A stretch of DNA of 64,000 bases from Hyalella azteca (taxonomy: Eukaryota; Arthropoda; Malacostraca; Amphipoda; Hyalellidae): assembly GCF_000764305.2 (NCBI RefSeq), contig NW_025944164.1, forward strand, positions 128,662 to 192,661, read 5' to 3'. The translations under genes were made by a program, and so were the position numbers. Shown piece after piece: positions 22,665-35,742 of this stretch. Below the pieces are notes generated by a model, which was not told where the DNA came from, did no database searches, and was given only the letters and a program-made list of their open reading frames with translations. How positions within the stretch are numbered: position 1 is the stretch's first letter; every line of letters starts with the position of its first letter.

Positions 22665-25600
22665 GCATTAACTAACATATTCGATGTAATACAGATAGTT
22701 CGATCTGATCAAAAGTTAATGCACGCCAATTAGGTCGAAAGCAATGCAATTTTTTTCATTTCTTGTACCATCATCTTCTGGACCGTCAAAGCATATCGAA
22801 GTGTAGTCGATGCGGACAAATATATCATTTTGTCTTGGTACAATAAATCATTTACTTGCAATAAACGTGTAACGGATATCGAAGTGAGTATAAGGGAGAT
22901 GGTGACAGTGTGGAAGATAGTTTGCAGGATTTTTCTGTAACACGGCTCTCTCCTTGAGCGATGGTTTCTAGCTTCCTCCTAATGTGAAGAACAATTTAAT
23001 GCTATGCTTAATAGATGAATGTTCATGATGGACGGGCAATAATTCATTTTTTTTGCGGCCGTAGCTCATTGTCTATCTAAAATGAGACCTGAAGTTTTCA
23101 AGTCGGTGAGTTCAAGGGGTTCAAAAGAATCATCAAATCTTGCCGCGAGCCATTCGAACACAATTACTATTTTACGCTAGTTTTTCACTGTTGAGAATAA
23201 ATGTAAAAAATTTTCCAGATCGAGTCGAGATGTAGTTTGAACTTTAACTAATTGCTTCTTAATATACAGTTTATCCCGTCAAAGTTTTTTATTATGTTTT
23301 AAATTATTATGATTGGCTCTCTGCTATTTGCTTTCTGTGAAAGGAATATAGAATTGTACAGTATGTTGGTGGTGATTTTTAAAAATAAAATTTACGGAAG
23401 CATCAACGGTAATCAATATTATTTCTATTTAAAGTCTTGATTAAGAAATAGCCGTAATTTCATAGAGATTAAATTCAAATTTTGTTTTTCAACAAGGATT
23501 TAAATTAACATCTGTTTCAAAATTATACTGCGTAAAAGCCAAACTTTAAGTTCTATCCTCTCCATCGCCCACATGCGCATTTGACTATCTTTCGTGCCAC
23601 GGGATTAAGGCGATGTTCAATGCTAAGCCAAACATCCTCGGTACAATTTTGGCCGTGTTGTGTTCGCGATAAGAGTTCCCGCACGTCACGGGTTACATGG
23701 TCGGGCACTACCTAGTCAGGAGACCATCTCACCACAACAAATGAGGTGTTAACGAAACATCTCGAACTCCATCCTAGTCTCGGGACTCTTATCCGGACCA
23801 CTTACCTACTTAGATTCCGTTCCTGCTTCTGACTACAGCTCCCGAATGATAGTCTCATACTGGAAATTGTACTGCGTGTCTTTGCGAAAGTTTTTGTAGA
23901 TTTAAATTCTTGTAAATTAGTCCCAAGTGCCTAACCAACGATTTTTATGGGGGTTACTTGGTGCGTTTTGCTTCGGTGTCAAGCTGCACTGCACGCTGCT
24001 TCAATTAACTGGTGCTAAATTATAATTAATCTGTAATATTAAATCAATCACAGTAAAGACAAAGAGATATTTAGACCTGCTTTGACGGTTCATTAATTCT
24101 CATTGAAATAAAATGCATTAAATCAAGATTCGCAGCTGCAATTTATTATTCATTTCTAATATAAAAATACTATAATACTGGATTTATACGCTCATATCTC
24201 TACAAAACAGTTTTCTATGGTAAAATTACTCGATAATTTTATTGTACTGAGCCAAAATAATTGCAAAAATCAACGTTCACAAGAAAAACATGAATTAGAT
24301 TAACGTAAGATGAAGAAATAACGTTCAACTTGTTAGGATAAATTAGGAAAATGCGTTTCTTGCTCAAGGCTCGCGTTTCATTTGTTCAATTTAAATTATA
24401 TTTCTTCCGTCTTCAATCCTCTTTGTCAGTTTTCCCCGCATGTGGGAATGAAATGCAATGTAGTTTGATGCCAAAGTTATTTTACAAAACCTTACTTCAT
24501 TAAAGCCATAAATAACCCAGAGATCGTATGGACATTCTACCAAACACACCTAAGCGAAGTGATGGAAACTGAAGTCGTAACTTCTTGTATACGCGTATCA
24601 ATTCCAATGCCTCCATTGATACGTTCGATAAAAGTTTTAGCATAAATTTCAACAATTGGGATTAATTTTGGTATGCTTAAACCATGCGATCTTCTCGGTG
24701 CGTGCGACCCTTCCGGCATTCAACGGCCACATATTTTGATCAATCAGCCGTTGATGCAAGACTGGTGGGATTTAATGACGAATTATAATCAATTATATCA
24801 AGAGCCGCTGGATGTTAATTAATGTCGAAGAACTAAGCTCTAGTAGGTATAAATTAGTTTGAACATACCCTATTTGGCATAGGCCTCTCAGTGAGTTATA
24901 ATTGGTTGATCACTAGAATTGTGCTGCATTTCAAAATTTTTTGACGAATGTCCCATGGAGAAATGTTAGCAGTTGGTGGTGCTTACTCGTCAAATATATC
25001 CATTACATTTACAATTACCCGCAAATATTTAGTACCATCTCCCATAAAAGTTCTTCTAAAGACATTGATGTCATGAATTTTTCCGAAAAATTTATAGGCG
25101 AGTTGTTTTTCACATTATTACTGTTGACGCATTTGGGAAAGTTATCGGGGGAACTGGAAAAGTGTAAACGGCCGTTTTTATAGTAGCGCGAATCTTAATT
25201 AATTATATCATGCAGACACTTGTTTGATGATAGACGGCAGGTTCTTGGATGTCTCTTTCCAAGATTCCATTTCGATAATCACTTTTGAATGGCAGTATTT
25301 GATGCCACATTCAACTTGGCAATACTTGTATTCTGAGGTAACAAGCGTTATCTTTCTGGCCGCTATAGTGCAATTGTCAGCTTTTCTAGAAGCGATAATT
25401 TAGGTATTCAGTTCTTAGTGGCAATATTTGATGTTTGTTCGAGGTGGTAATTACCGGCATCAGCCTTAAGGTAGCAAAGGTCAGGCTGTGGTCAAGGCTT
25501 TATGCCGACGAGGTCATCTGCGCCTTGAATGGCAACGCGCAAACATAAGAGCCTAACATCGACTTTTTCTGCTCGTTGGAGGCAGCCTGGTGAAAATATT

Positions 25601-27110
25601 CTAGCTCTGTAATTTTTGTCCGATAGACTCAAGTATGTGAAGTTACATTGAGCAGCTATTGTATTCAAATTGTCTCATTTGAAATCACAATTGCATTTAT
25701 TCTCTGCTGATTTTAACATCGTTGAAACTGCACGTAAAATCTGATGCTTTGCCGCTTGAACTGTAATTCGCGAGTTTTTTATTATCATTTCTGGACTTGA
25801 AAAAAATGTTTTTTAATGGTTATCTCTGATGAAGAGGTATGAATTTGCCCTTTATAGTGAAATATATGCACCTTGAAGCTTAGTTACGTATGTTTTGATA
25901 CATACTTGCTGCTTGATTTTCGCAGTCATGGGATTATAGATACTACTCAAAACTTCACGTAGTATGTTGAGAAAAGGTTTGATGCTCGTAAATAAAGTTT
26001 GATGGTGATAGTTGAGAATTGTAGCTCACTTCAGTTACGCTCATCGTAAGAATTTCACAGCGATCACATCTGCATAGCCTCAACTATAAATCACAATCAC
26101 TTCTCCATCGCAGTAATTATAAATGACAACACTTCTTTGTCGCCATTCCTAGAAACGACGCTCGCTTCTCCATAACTACTAACTGATTTTGGTCTCCTCC
26201 AATAAGGTTCTAAAGCTCTTGCACAATCTGTTCATTTCATTGAATGGAATCATAGCCTGTTAAACGCGTGTCGCTAATAATTTTCTTATCTAAAGAAAGT
26301 GCTGAACGAATGAGCTACAAGCGTAACCCAATTTTAATTTGTGCTGGAGACCAGAACACTTGCCTTCATCAAAGGGTGCGTAGATGCGGATGCTATAAAA
26401 TATCTGCGAAAGGATGCGCAAAATTTTACTCGCTTGTCGAGCATCGGACGCCTGGTTCCGAGATTCAATCCAGCGATGTCCGCGCTCAATCTCTGATCGT
26501 AAATTGTTGGCTGGACACCAGTAAAGATTTTCTAATGCGTGTTCCCTACCGAGTCAATAGACAAACTAACTCGCTTATTGAGCTCTCGAGGGCTATTGCT
26601 CTCACCGTGTATTTGTTTAGCACGCGACCTGAAGTGTTCTTTGAACTTCATTGCCGGTCCATGAAAGCATGGTAATCCTACGGAGCCTAACATGCATGGT
26701 AATCCTACGGAGCTTAACATGAAGCATGACCTCCTCACAACACGCCCGACGCAGCGAGCACTCAAGTGGATATTGGACGTTTCACGACACTCGGGTGCTT
26801 TTATGGTTGTGAATTATTAGATGAATTAAAAGTAAGATTTCGTGCGCGTTTGGAAATCTGAGAAGGTTAAAGGTTTTAAATGCGATTGAAAGGGGAACAG
26901 AAACACTTGCGAAAACCGTGCAAGAATTTTTTGTTGGTTGGGCTAGAGAATCATGTTCCTACTTTCATCCCTCCAGTGGAGTTCAAATGAAATAAAATGT
27001 ATCATTTGATTGGAAGCGCTTCAGAACTATTCGTGGAGTCACTTCAAGTCAATTTCCTGTGGATAAAAAGGACTGCAAGACAGCCAACTAACACGGGCAT
27101 TCTGTTTGTT
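22665..27110. other. Long stretch without a supported gene
   Basis: I see no recognisable protein. The largest frame (26268-26675 plus, 135 codons) has no motif that I can name. Degenerate words of the cgctcacttctccat type near 26030-26170 and tggcaatacttg type near 25280-25440 are weak repeats. A tRNA-like pair of words lies at 23062-23120 (see findings). A ttatgccgacgag string at 25500 recalls a reverse-transcriptase YADD motif but lacks any supporting context. Confidence 0.5.
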
Positions 27111-27112
27111 GA

Positions 27113-27355
27113 GCACGTGTTTATTTTAATTATAAAATCACGTGGAATATTTCTGCATGTCAATACACAAACGCACTTGCATGCTGTGCTTGGCGCACGT
27201 GTTTGTTTTAAATGTTTAAGCAGAAGAACATGCGAAATATTCCCGCTAGACAGCACCCAAAAACTCATCTGTATGCTGTGTGAGGCGCACGTGTGTACTT
27301 TAATTGTTTTAAGAACAAAAGCACGCGGAATATTCGCAAGCTCGTAAAGCACGTT
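27113..27355 (+). repeat. Degenerate 82-92-bp tandem repeat, 3 copies
   Basis: Copies start with gcacgtgt at 27113, 27195 and 27287 and share ttttaat, a cg-ggaatatt block and a tgcatgctgtg-like segment. The open frames on both strands (26997-27347, 27044-27406) reflect this repeat. Confidence 0.7.
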
Positions 27356-27405
27356 AGCGAACAGCATGCCAGGCGCTCCAGCCTCACGAATATGGCAAGC
27401 GCTCA

Positions 27406-27482
27406 CCCTAACAAAATTTAGAGTCGCCCCAGCGTCTGGTAATCCAAATCAGAAGCTGCCTCGTCTGTAAATTTTCACTGGG
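27406..27482 (+). mobile_element. 77-bp foldback element, copy C
   Basis: This is 77 bp from CCC to GGG with the gtaatccaaat loop intact. The flanks are CA on both sides (27404-27405 and 27483-27484) instead of TA, still a matching dinucleotide. One arm has agcgtctgg where other copies have agcttctgg. Confidence 0.87.
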
Positions 27483-27565
27483 CAGCCGCTGGCGCGGGGA
27501 CATGACGCGCTTAACGCGACGGAAAGGCTCGCTGGCACGCGTGTAGCTGCCAGCAATGTGATACG

Positions 27566-27838
27566 AGGTATGCATGTAGCTTCTGTTACAACTGTGATTA
27601 TATTTCGATTGATTTGTAACTGAGACGATTTAGCACGTAAGGATATTTTTTGTAAGAGGTTTGATGGCGGAATTTAGTTGAGAGGTTTTTATTTTTTACA
27701 AGGTATGCATATGCAGCTTCTGTTACAACTATAATTACATTTCGATTGATTTGTAACTGAGACTTACGATCTAGCACGTAAGGATATTTTCTGTAAGAGG
27801 TTTGATGGAGGGATTTAGTTAAGAGGTTTCTATTTTTT
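27566..27838 (+). repeat. 135-bp direct duplication
   Basis: Two adjacent copies begin aggtatgcat and share agcttctgttacaact, atttcgattgatttgtaact, tagcacgtaaggatattt and gtaagaggtttgatgg. The second has a 4-5-bp insertion (ttacga) and several substitutions. Confidence 0.9.
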
Positions 27839-27849
27839 ATTGTTCAAAT

Positions 27850-30630
27850 ATTTCTAATTTTTATTGTGAACTTCTCTTCAGTTCGCGAATAGTTTAATTA
27901 AAGATGTGCACCATGCGTCTTGTTCCAGAGTAATGATCGATGAATGGCAAAAAAAAAAAAACTTTTGACCTCCATTAATCTTGTATATTTGAGCTATTAC
28001 TGAGCTACATGTATGCCACTCTAGTACAATCGTACGAACAATTCTTACATTAAATTAACGTTTACTTGAACCACACCTCCCCTCCCTCCCACGTTAGGTG
28101 TGTCTAAATAACATATATTGTGGCATTGTGTTACTGAAGACGTCGTTTTCCGTTGTAAAGATTGTTGCATTCTGTCCACAATTGTGTCTATTCTATCAAT
28201 TTTAGTGACGAGTTTGGAAAAAGTCTTTAATCCGTAGTTTAATTAGCATGAATATTATTTCAATCGTAGCTCCTCTATCGTAGAATGACTTGGGTGTACA
28301 GGCCTAAACCTAAGTTAAACTAGGTTTTTACTTAAATAATTAAATTTTAATTTATTTAAAGTTGAACTCAGTCAGTATTGACAGGACAAGCACAGCGAAG
28401 AAAACGAGTCTATACAATTCCTTTTATTTTTTAAGATCAGGAAAGTTGCGTAATAGCAATTAATCATTAACGAACGTTAGGATCTCGTGCACTATATCAG
28501 AATTTCATTTGATTTGAGTATTTAAGAGTAATAAATTTCTCAACCCTCCTTCCATTGTGTTTTAATTAGTAATTAGTTTAAATAATTACGTCATCGGTTG
28601 TACCATCTTCCATATTTTCTGTCCCCTTCTCGCTTGTACAATTTCTTGCTTCGGTGACACCAGAGGAAGTGCGCAGCAATGGAAGACCAAGAAACCAAGT
28701 CAAATTGGGAGCCGAGACTTCGCGGTCGTCGTTTTATTGAAGCACCCAAAGTGCCTCGTAAAACGCGGGCATGGATAGCCTATCTTCTTCCACGTCATTG
28801 GCTTACTCAAGAGCTTCCAAGTGTAGTAGCTTTAGATTATTAGTTGATTTGATATTTACCATTATTTAACAGTGCCAAAACTGAAATTTTATTTATAACA
28901 GTCGCTTTTTATAGCAGGTTAAGGTTTTGTCTCAATTTTCATTTTATTTATTTTATGAACAAAAATCTGAATTATTATCAGAATCTTCGAATGTACCGAT
29001 AGATCGCGCGTTTCACATCATCGCTAGATTGATGAAACCGTTAATTAATATATTGATAAAAATTATATATATTGAATAAAATTGAATAATATATTGAATA
29101 AAATTGTCACACAATTCATTACCAATATATGTGCACACTATAACCGTCATTATATCTATAATTAACAGTTAAAGCTTGGGGGCCGAGCAGTTTACGGCCA
29201 GGGTCAACGGTCATAAATCGACCACAGCGAATCGTGACCGTAACCAATGAACAAGGTTTTACACACTTAATTCTTGTGTGCAATAATTTTCCTAACTACA
29301 TCGAAACTATCATAAACTCATCCTAGTAGTTATGATGCATGACAAGTTGGCAGCTCCTTCATGATTGGTCAGCAGCCACAACTGTATGAGTTAGTTCAGT
29401 TCCTGTTTTAATAAAAAGTTTTCTGTTGAATTATTTCGCGCAGCTAAGCTTCGATTTTGAAAATCTCGACCATACATACAAAGCAGGGAAACTTTTTATT
29501 TATCATTTGCTCTACCGAATATTGAATGAACTTTATTTATTTTAATTTTATTATCCAATTTTATTTTTATTTACAATCTACTCGGTTATGTAATATTTAA
29601 TATACTAGTATATATATATTTTTTTAGTAGTTTTCTTTAGTATATATTATATAATATACTGGTATTCATGATATAGTATAGTGTCATGAATCATTTAGTA
29701 TACCGGTATGCATGATGAAATATTAAGCCCGGATAGTAGACTAAGTATAGAAGGATATGTGTTCGTAAACATAGATCGACATAGATGAGCTGACAGGTCT
29801 GACGCTGTGCCTGTTTGTTTATGCTGACGTAGACGCTCAGCGGCACTGGCGCTTTGATGCACGCGCCTTCTGGTTGACATCGACATCGCTGTCAACCCAG
29901 AATTTTTTAGTAAATTTTCAGTAATTGATGAATCTACGAACTTATTTAGGTGCTCGAAGTGTCGTGCAGATTCTAATAACTGTTATATTTGGTTATAGAG
30001 ATATTACATCCTATTAAGTATATACCTATTTTAGATAGTGTGTGGGTTAGTTTTGGTACTTGAAGCTGGTAATATTAATATTATATTATTAATATTAATA
30101 TTTTATCTTATGAATAAGATGTTATAAATCTTAGGTAAATTCGATAACGTATTCGCTATGCTTACCGTAACGGGATGTTACTTGGATACTAAATTTTATT
30201 CAATCTCGTGAGTCATGACATGATCGTATCCTTAATGTTACATGTGCATGTGATTCATTTCTAGTTTATTAAAATTAATTTCAAAATTGAAAAATAGAAA
30301 GAACCTAATTTCTATTTCAAACTAAGGTTATTAAAATTATTTGTTATCAGTTTTAAAATATTATTCTCGTGACTCTTGCATGAAACATATGACTACAGGT
30401 TCAAAATTTAAGGAAGATATTCGCAAATTAACTGTGATAATCTATTATAATTATCTCGAGTGACGCGGGACTGCTTGCTAATTAATTTAATGCTTATTTA
30501 TGCCTTAAACTTGGAGTTGTTTCTATTAATTCCATAATGCATCGTTTAGAGTACAACATTTTCTGTTGGTTTTGAAAAATTGGCCCCGTATTGAAAATAA
30601 ATTTGAATAGTTTTTCTCAAGCAATAGCAT
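27850..30630. other. AT-rich stretch, no gene seen apart from a small ORF at 28679
   Basis: This holds a run of 13 A near 27949, a ctcccctccctccc pyrimidine run near 28076, ta-rich low-complexity DNA at 29590-29710 and 30070-30110, and no recognisable gene or transposon end. Confidence 0.5.
28679..28843 (+). CDS. Unrecognised 54-codon ORF
   Basis: It begins MEDQETKSNWEPRLRGRRF and ends in ELPSVVALDY. The composition is protein-like (mixed charge, W, P, R) rather than low complexity, unlike most frames in this window, and the local DNA is richer in G+C than its flanks. I recognise no domain. No promoter or splice signal fixes its limits, and a stop lies 33 bases upstream in frame. It could be a short gene, an exon or a decayed transposon fragment. 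Confidence 0.15.
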   Translation: MEDQETKSNWEPRLRGRRFIEAPKVPRKTRAWIAYLLPRHWLTQELPSVVALDY

Positions 30631-30639
30631 CCGAAATTC

Positions 30640-30779
30640 ATAGGTGAGTGTGGCGACATATAAGGTGAGTGTGGCGACATGGGTGAGTGTGGCTACATAT
30701 AGGTGAGTGTGGCGACATATAGGTGAGTGTGGCGACATATAGGTGAGTGTGGCGACATATAGGTGAGTGTGGCGACATT
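30640..30779 (+). repeat. 20-bp minisatellite carrying a splice-donor motif, 7 copies
   Basis: The unit ataggtgagtgtggcgacat is repeated seven times. One copy has ctacat and two junctions lose or gain a base. Each unit contains AG|GTGAGT, which fits the canonical 5' splice-site consensus. On the minus strand it reads as a short open frame (30526-30738). Confidence 0.93.
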
Positions 30780-30877
30780 AGTGATCTGTGTGGCCATGAG
30801 AGGAATTAAGCGCTAACGTCTGGTGTTGTTTAGCTGACTCGGCATGGCTCATGACGGCTCCATATGTCGTCTCCCTA

Positions 30878-30954
30878 CCCAGTGAAAATTTACAGTCGCG
30901 GCAGCTTCTGATTTGGATTACCAGACGCTGGGGCGACTCTAAATTTTGTTAAGG
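30878..30954 (-). mobile_element. 77-bp foldback element, copy D
   Basis: This is 77 bp in reverse orientation relative to the other copies. It starts CCCagtg and ends gttaAGG (one arm-end base changed). TA flanks it on both sides (30876-30877 and 30955-30956). The inner arm has ccagacgctgg where copy B has ccagaagctg. Confidence 0.87.
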
Positions 30955-31070
30955 TATGTACTGCTGGTCATGAGTTGCCAGCCGCGCGTGAGGTCACTAA
31001 TAAGGGGCAATTTTCTTGTCAATATTGACGCTGGCCTCGTGCAAGCCAAGGGTTCTTCCTCCGGGCAAGA

Positions 31071-31298
31071 CGATGGTCGCTTTTTAGCGCATTTTCTCAT
31101 TTATGGAAAAAATTCACTATTGTGCTCGCCATGTCCGTCTGTCTGTCTGTCCGTCCGTCTGTCCGTCTGTCCGTCCGTCTGCCCGTCTGTCCGTCCGTCT
31201 GTCCTTCTGTCCGTCCGTCCGTGACCTCAAGTCTTCGTCGACGAGAAAATGCGCTCTCTGTCACTCACTGCAGTGAGTACTGAGTTATATTTTTTTCA
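31071..31298 (+). mobile_element. Dispersed composite element, core copy 2
   Basis: It shares the block order of 18606-18840 from the tttttagcgcattttct block onward: cactattgtgctcgccatgt, a long (tccg/tctg)n tract at about 31135-31222, tgacctcaagtcttcgtcga, the palindrome ctcactgcagtgag and the gagttatatttttt tail. The GGGTCA-TGACCC end module is not seen next to it, so it is truncated on the left. Confidence 0.75.
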
Positions 31299-31299
31299 T

Positions 31300-32370
31300 A
31301 GTTTGTGGAAGGTAACTTTTGTTTCCCGACGTAAATTTGCAGGAATTCGTTTGTGGAGCATTAGGATTACTGATGGATTAAGAATGCTTAGTGATTATTC
31401 AAACGGTGTTGAAACCGCTCCATCACAGTACTGATCAAGCCATTACTTTATTGTTGAGTTACTGGATTATTTAGTTAGGCTTCAAGTCTTGTATAATTTA
31501 AATGTAAAAAATCACCAAAAACACTTGAAGGAGAAAGTAACGTCATTGGAGCGCGCTGATGGTTATTTTTTATATAAGCGTTTTATATATCTAAAATAAA
31601 ATTATATTGGAATTTCAGGACAATCAACTGATGGAAATTCGTGCTGCGGTGGCTGCAATTTACAGATAAACGCGATTGTTCGGAAGCCTTGACATTCGAT
31701 CTTGACAAGAGCACAGTTTCTGGACCGTCAGTCCAGTTAAGTTTTTCTGCTAACTCGGCGACACGTTTTTTCAGCAATGAGAGACTGTGGTTTGTGCTAG
31801 GGACGCAATATCTTTTATTTTTATCCAATTATATTGGTTCTGATAATCAAATTCTGATAAATGAGAATTCCAGGCACATATGATATAATTGGAATAACCA
31901 TTCGTTAAATAATTGTGCTCATGGCTGAGGTTTTTCACTCTTCTTGAGTGACAATAAACACAGAGAAAAATCAACAAATTATATTGTACAAATATGGACA
32001 CTTTCTTATCCACAGATGAATCGCTCGTAGCCTGGATAGGCCCTATTGCCAGGATAAACTGGGTTAGGATTACGAGACAAGAGCACCTACGATATTTGAA
32101 TCAATTGGTAGTATTTAGATTGATTGTCGATGTCGCAAGCCCCGACATCGTTAGTGCTGCTGTAACTACAATTCGATTCAATGAATGAAGAGTTTAGAAC
32201 AAAATAGATGGATAAATTTTATCCCTCTGGAAATATTCTACTCTGGGAAATGCTAATCATGACCGCCAATTGTTATTTTAGATTTATAATCATAATTACT
32301 GCTCAGTGTTCTTATGAATGTGTCCTCATAATCATGATTTCTCTTTCACTTTTTTTTTATTTAAATCTTT
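31300..32370. other. AT-rich spacer, no gene seen
   Basis: Short open frames on both strands (31583-31828 minus, 31641-31883 plus) overlap one another and match nothing that I recognise. Confidence 0.5.
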
Positions 32371-32816
32371 CCACTGCTCCGATGTAAAGGTATTAATTAA
32401 AATGCTTTTTATAGATTTTGCAACGATTAAACTCTTCTCCCGTTCTAGACAAGTTAGTTTTTCGTATAAGAAATCCTATTCGTACTCACAGTTCCGATGT
32501 AAAGTTATTGGTTAAAATGATTTTATAGCTTATGGAACTATTAAACTCTTCTCCCATTCAGTTAGTTTTTCGTATACGAAATCCTATTCGTACTCATAGT
32601 TCCGATGTAGAAGGTATTAATTAAAATGCTTTTTATAGCTTTTGGAACTATTAAACTCTTCTCCTATTCAGTTAGTTTTTCGTATAAGAAATCCTATTCG
32701 TACTCATAGTTCCGATGTAAAGTTATTGATTAAAATGATTTTATAGCTTATGGAACTATTAAACTCTTCTCCCATTCAGTTAGTTTTTCGTATAAGAAAT
32801 CCTATTCGTACTGGGA
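32370..32816 (+). repeat. About 110-bp tandem repeat, 4 copies
   Basis: The word tccgatgta recurs at 32378, 32493, 32601 and 32711. Units share attaattaaaatgctttttat, ttaaactcttctcc and gttagtttttcgtataagaa plus atcctattcgtact. The first copy carries extra bases (ctagacaa). Divergence between copies is low to moderate. Confidence 0.92.
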
Positions 32817-32819
32817 TTT

Positions 32820-35470
32820 CAAAACAAACTGACGTGCAGAGGTCAGGCTTATGCTCGGGTCGCTTCTCCATGCAAACTCAGCAGGCGCCGGCCGCCGGCA
32901 GCCAAGTGCCGCACATGCGTTCGCTTGATGTTGTTGCTATCTGAGATTAACAGACGGGCCTTTTATTTGGCCGAATTTTACGATTTTGTGCCTTAGTTTC
33001 AAGTATGTTGGCCGTCATAAATCTGTGATGGCCTTATTCCCTTTTCCATTTTTCCTCGTATAGAAAAAGTAAAATTTTAAGTTGAGGTTCTTGAGGCTCT
33101 TTAATTTATAAATTTACTAATAAATAATGAATAGAGAGCTGTTTTGGCCTTTTTAAGCTGATATGGCAGTTTTCACCATTTGTTAACCTATGTTGCTATC
33201 GCTGCCCTCGCTACTGAAGCCTGAAATAACACAATTCATGAAGGAAAATCTGTCCTGGAGTGGCCGCCTTCGCAAGTGCTTGGGACTGAGTTCTTATCTT
33301 ATCCACAGCGTTGTTGTAGTCTCGCTTGTGTACAAATGAGGGATGCCTGTCGCAGTGCACGCATACGCACCTACGAAGGAGTCGAAATGTTAGAAATAAT
33401 GGTTCAGAATCAAATGTTGCGGCATTATTTATAATGCAGTTGCATTACCATTAAAGGATTCCGCGCATGTGTTCGATTTTCCGTCGCATTTGGAGGAATT
33501 TTAGTGGTTAAATATTTATAATTAAGTCATTGATGGGACATTTCTATTTTTAATAGCACCTGAACTTCAATTTTGAACGATCAATATTTGAGTCGATGCA
33601 GATCAACGATGTGCTTTCATTCGTCATAAACGTTCTTCGGCAACGATATACTGATTGAAAAACGAACGTTCATTAACGACATTCTTCTTAGATAACAAGC
33701 TAAGTGAGGTCGTCATCACTCCCAATCCCAAACCAGTCCCAGACCCAAATTTTTCCAATCCGAAACTACAGAAAAATAATTATCTCCAGTAGAATAGATC
33801 TCCTCTTGCGCGTCGCAACAATGAACAAGTAACTGAAAATATGGCACGGGTGTCTTACCGTCAGTCGAAGGCTCAGCCGCTCACACTTGGGTGGCAAGAG
33901 AATAATGATCAGCTCAACGACCGTTCCGTCCTGAGTGTACAAATGCTTAGGATGCCCGACTGCGGTAGTTAAGATAGTGTGGACGGGCCGAGACACTGAC
34001 TGGGACGGCTGAGCTGCTATTTGAATTGCGGTCTATCTGCAAGACTCGACCAAATTACTCATTCAAACGTCGTTTATAAACTGACGTTTAATTTTGCTTT
34101 ATTTTTGCTCGGATATTATGCAATTTTTATTCCAAACTTGGGTGCCGAAGTGGCATTCTTTTTAAGCAAACTTGTCTTTGATTAAAAACTTTGCCCTAAA
34201 AGACTTTGCCCTAAATATATATATACGAGCTGAATTCAAGCTTATTTTCTAAACAATTGTTTTTATTTTCTATTGATCATCACTTGGTGGGTGATGCTCA
34301 TTATAGCTGAACATGAAGGATCAAGGCCACGAGAAAGTTGTACACGCGTTACGCAAGTGTAAACAAAGGTTTGTTTAAAATACAAAGGCTTTTAGGCTTG
34401 CCTCTTTGCATGTGGCTTAGTTGTTCGTCGCTAATGACAAACGTTTAAATCAAAAAATGATTAATCTTTATTATTGATTTAAAATTCCTAATTCTATTAG
34501 TGGATACCGTTACTTGTTTTTAGTGTGATGAGAAATTAAGACCAAACTTCATCATAGAATTAGGATTCAAGAAGCTACTTCTGCTCTTGGGTTTCAAATT
34601 CTACTGTAATTTTGAATGCACATAGACGGCGTTTTTTTTATAAATCTTGTCACGATAATTGCCGGCTAAATTCCTGCCCCGATTAGACTCGCTAAAACTT
34701 GTATCTATAATGTCCCGCGTATGATATATAGCAGCATGAACTTGAACGCCTTCGTTCTCGGATTTGAACCCCAGAAATATATTCGTTTTTTTTTTGTCTC
34801 CTAACCCCCAAAAATGTCGTGTTTGTCTTCGAGCTAGATTCCCATGGAATCATAGTTGTCTGTTTTCCGGTTCGAATCTCAGAATCAAATACGTTCGTTT
34901 CTGTGTTATAACCCCAAACACATTATTTTGTTATCGAACTCGAACCCCAGAATCATTAGCGGTTGTTCTCTTGTTTAAAACCCTAGAAAGATCGTGGTTA
35001 TTAACCACTTGCGGAAATACGAGTGGACGCGCTCTTCAGTATGGACCTAAGATTCAATGAAAGCTCTGTATAGTGCTGACAGATTCCATGCTGTTCTTTA
35101 ATTTCACTTAACTTTAACTCTTGCAGTTGTTCAATGTTCATCGTCCAATGCTGAACAGAACAGCTATGGGTAGTCAAATTCAATTCTCTTATTCACCTTT
35201 AATTCTTGAGGCAACATTCCCACGTGTACTAAGATCATGTCAAATTGCAGACGTGAGTCAATCCACAGATTTAGTCACTTTCATAACAATTAAAAAACCA
35301 TAGAAAATGGTCACCGTCATGGTACTGCTATACTAGTGCAGAGGTTTCATGGTGTTAAACGGTATTTCTACCAGGGTGCAGTTGAATCATGATGTTTTAT
35401 TTTATAATAACTACAGGGGAGCAGATGTTTCTAACTACTTTTATGCCTTAGTGCAGACACATCAGGGCGA
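32820..35470. other. Stretch without a supported gene
   Basis: A degenerate repeat of about 50 bp, with cgaaccccagaatca-like words, spans roughly 34760-34990. One of its words, ccggttcgaatctcag near 34866, looks like a Pol III B box but has no A box at the right distance. A ttgccctaaa duplication lies near 34190-34215. No gene seen. Confidence 0.5.
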
Positions 35471-35473
35471 CAG

Positions 35474-35742
35474 ACACATCTACCAAGGTGCGAATGTTTC
35501 ATGGCACATCTACCAAGGTGCGAATGTTTCATGGCATATCTACCAAGGTGCGAATGTTTCATGGCACATCTACCAAGGTGCGAATGTTTCATGGCACATC
35601 TACCAAGGTGCGGATGTGTCATGGCACATCTACCAAGGTGCGAATGTTTCACGGCACATCTACCAAGGCGCGGATGTTTCACGGCACATCTACCAAGGTG
35701 CGGATGTTTCACGGCACATCTACCAAGGCGCGGATGTTTGCT
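35474..35742 (+). repeat. 30-bp minisatellite, 9 copies, open in several frames
   Basis: The unit is acatctaccaaggtgcgaat followed by gtttcatggc. The period is a multiple of 3, so frames persist: one plus frame (35349-35744) is a 10-residue repeat HIYQGANVSW, and another (35488-35760) is RMFHGTSTKV. Diverged copies upstream (35370-35440: taccagggtgc and acaggggagcagatgttt) keep the first frame open too. Variation is mostly a/g and c/t changes. No start context or splice signal makes it a gene. Confidence 0.93.

Noticed and set aside
25495..25560. YADE string as a reverse-transcriptase YADD motif
   Set aside because: The frame is short, the second Asp is changed, and no other reverse-transcriptase motif lies near.
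26268..26675. 135-codon frame as a host gene
   Set aside because: No domain, no splice or promoter support, and the composition is unremarkable.
34860..34885. Pol III B box (ccggttcgaatctc) as a tRNA gene
   Set aside because: No A box at the needed distance; the word is one of several degenerate repeats in this stretch.
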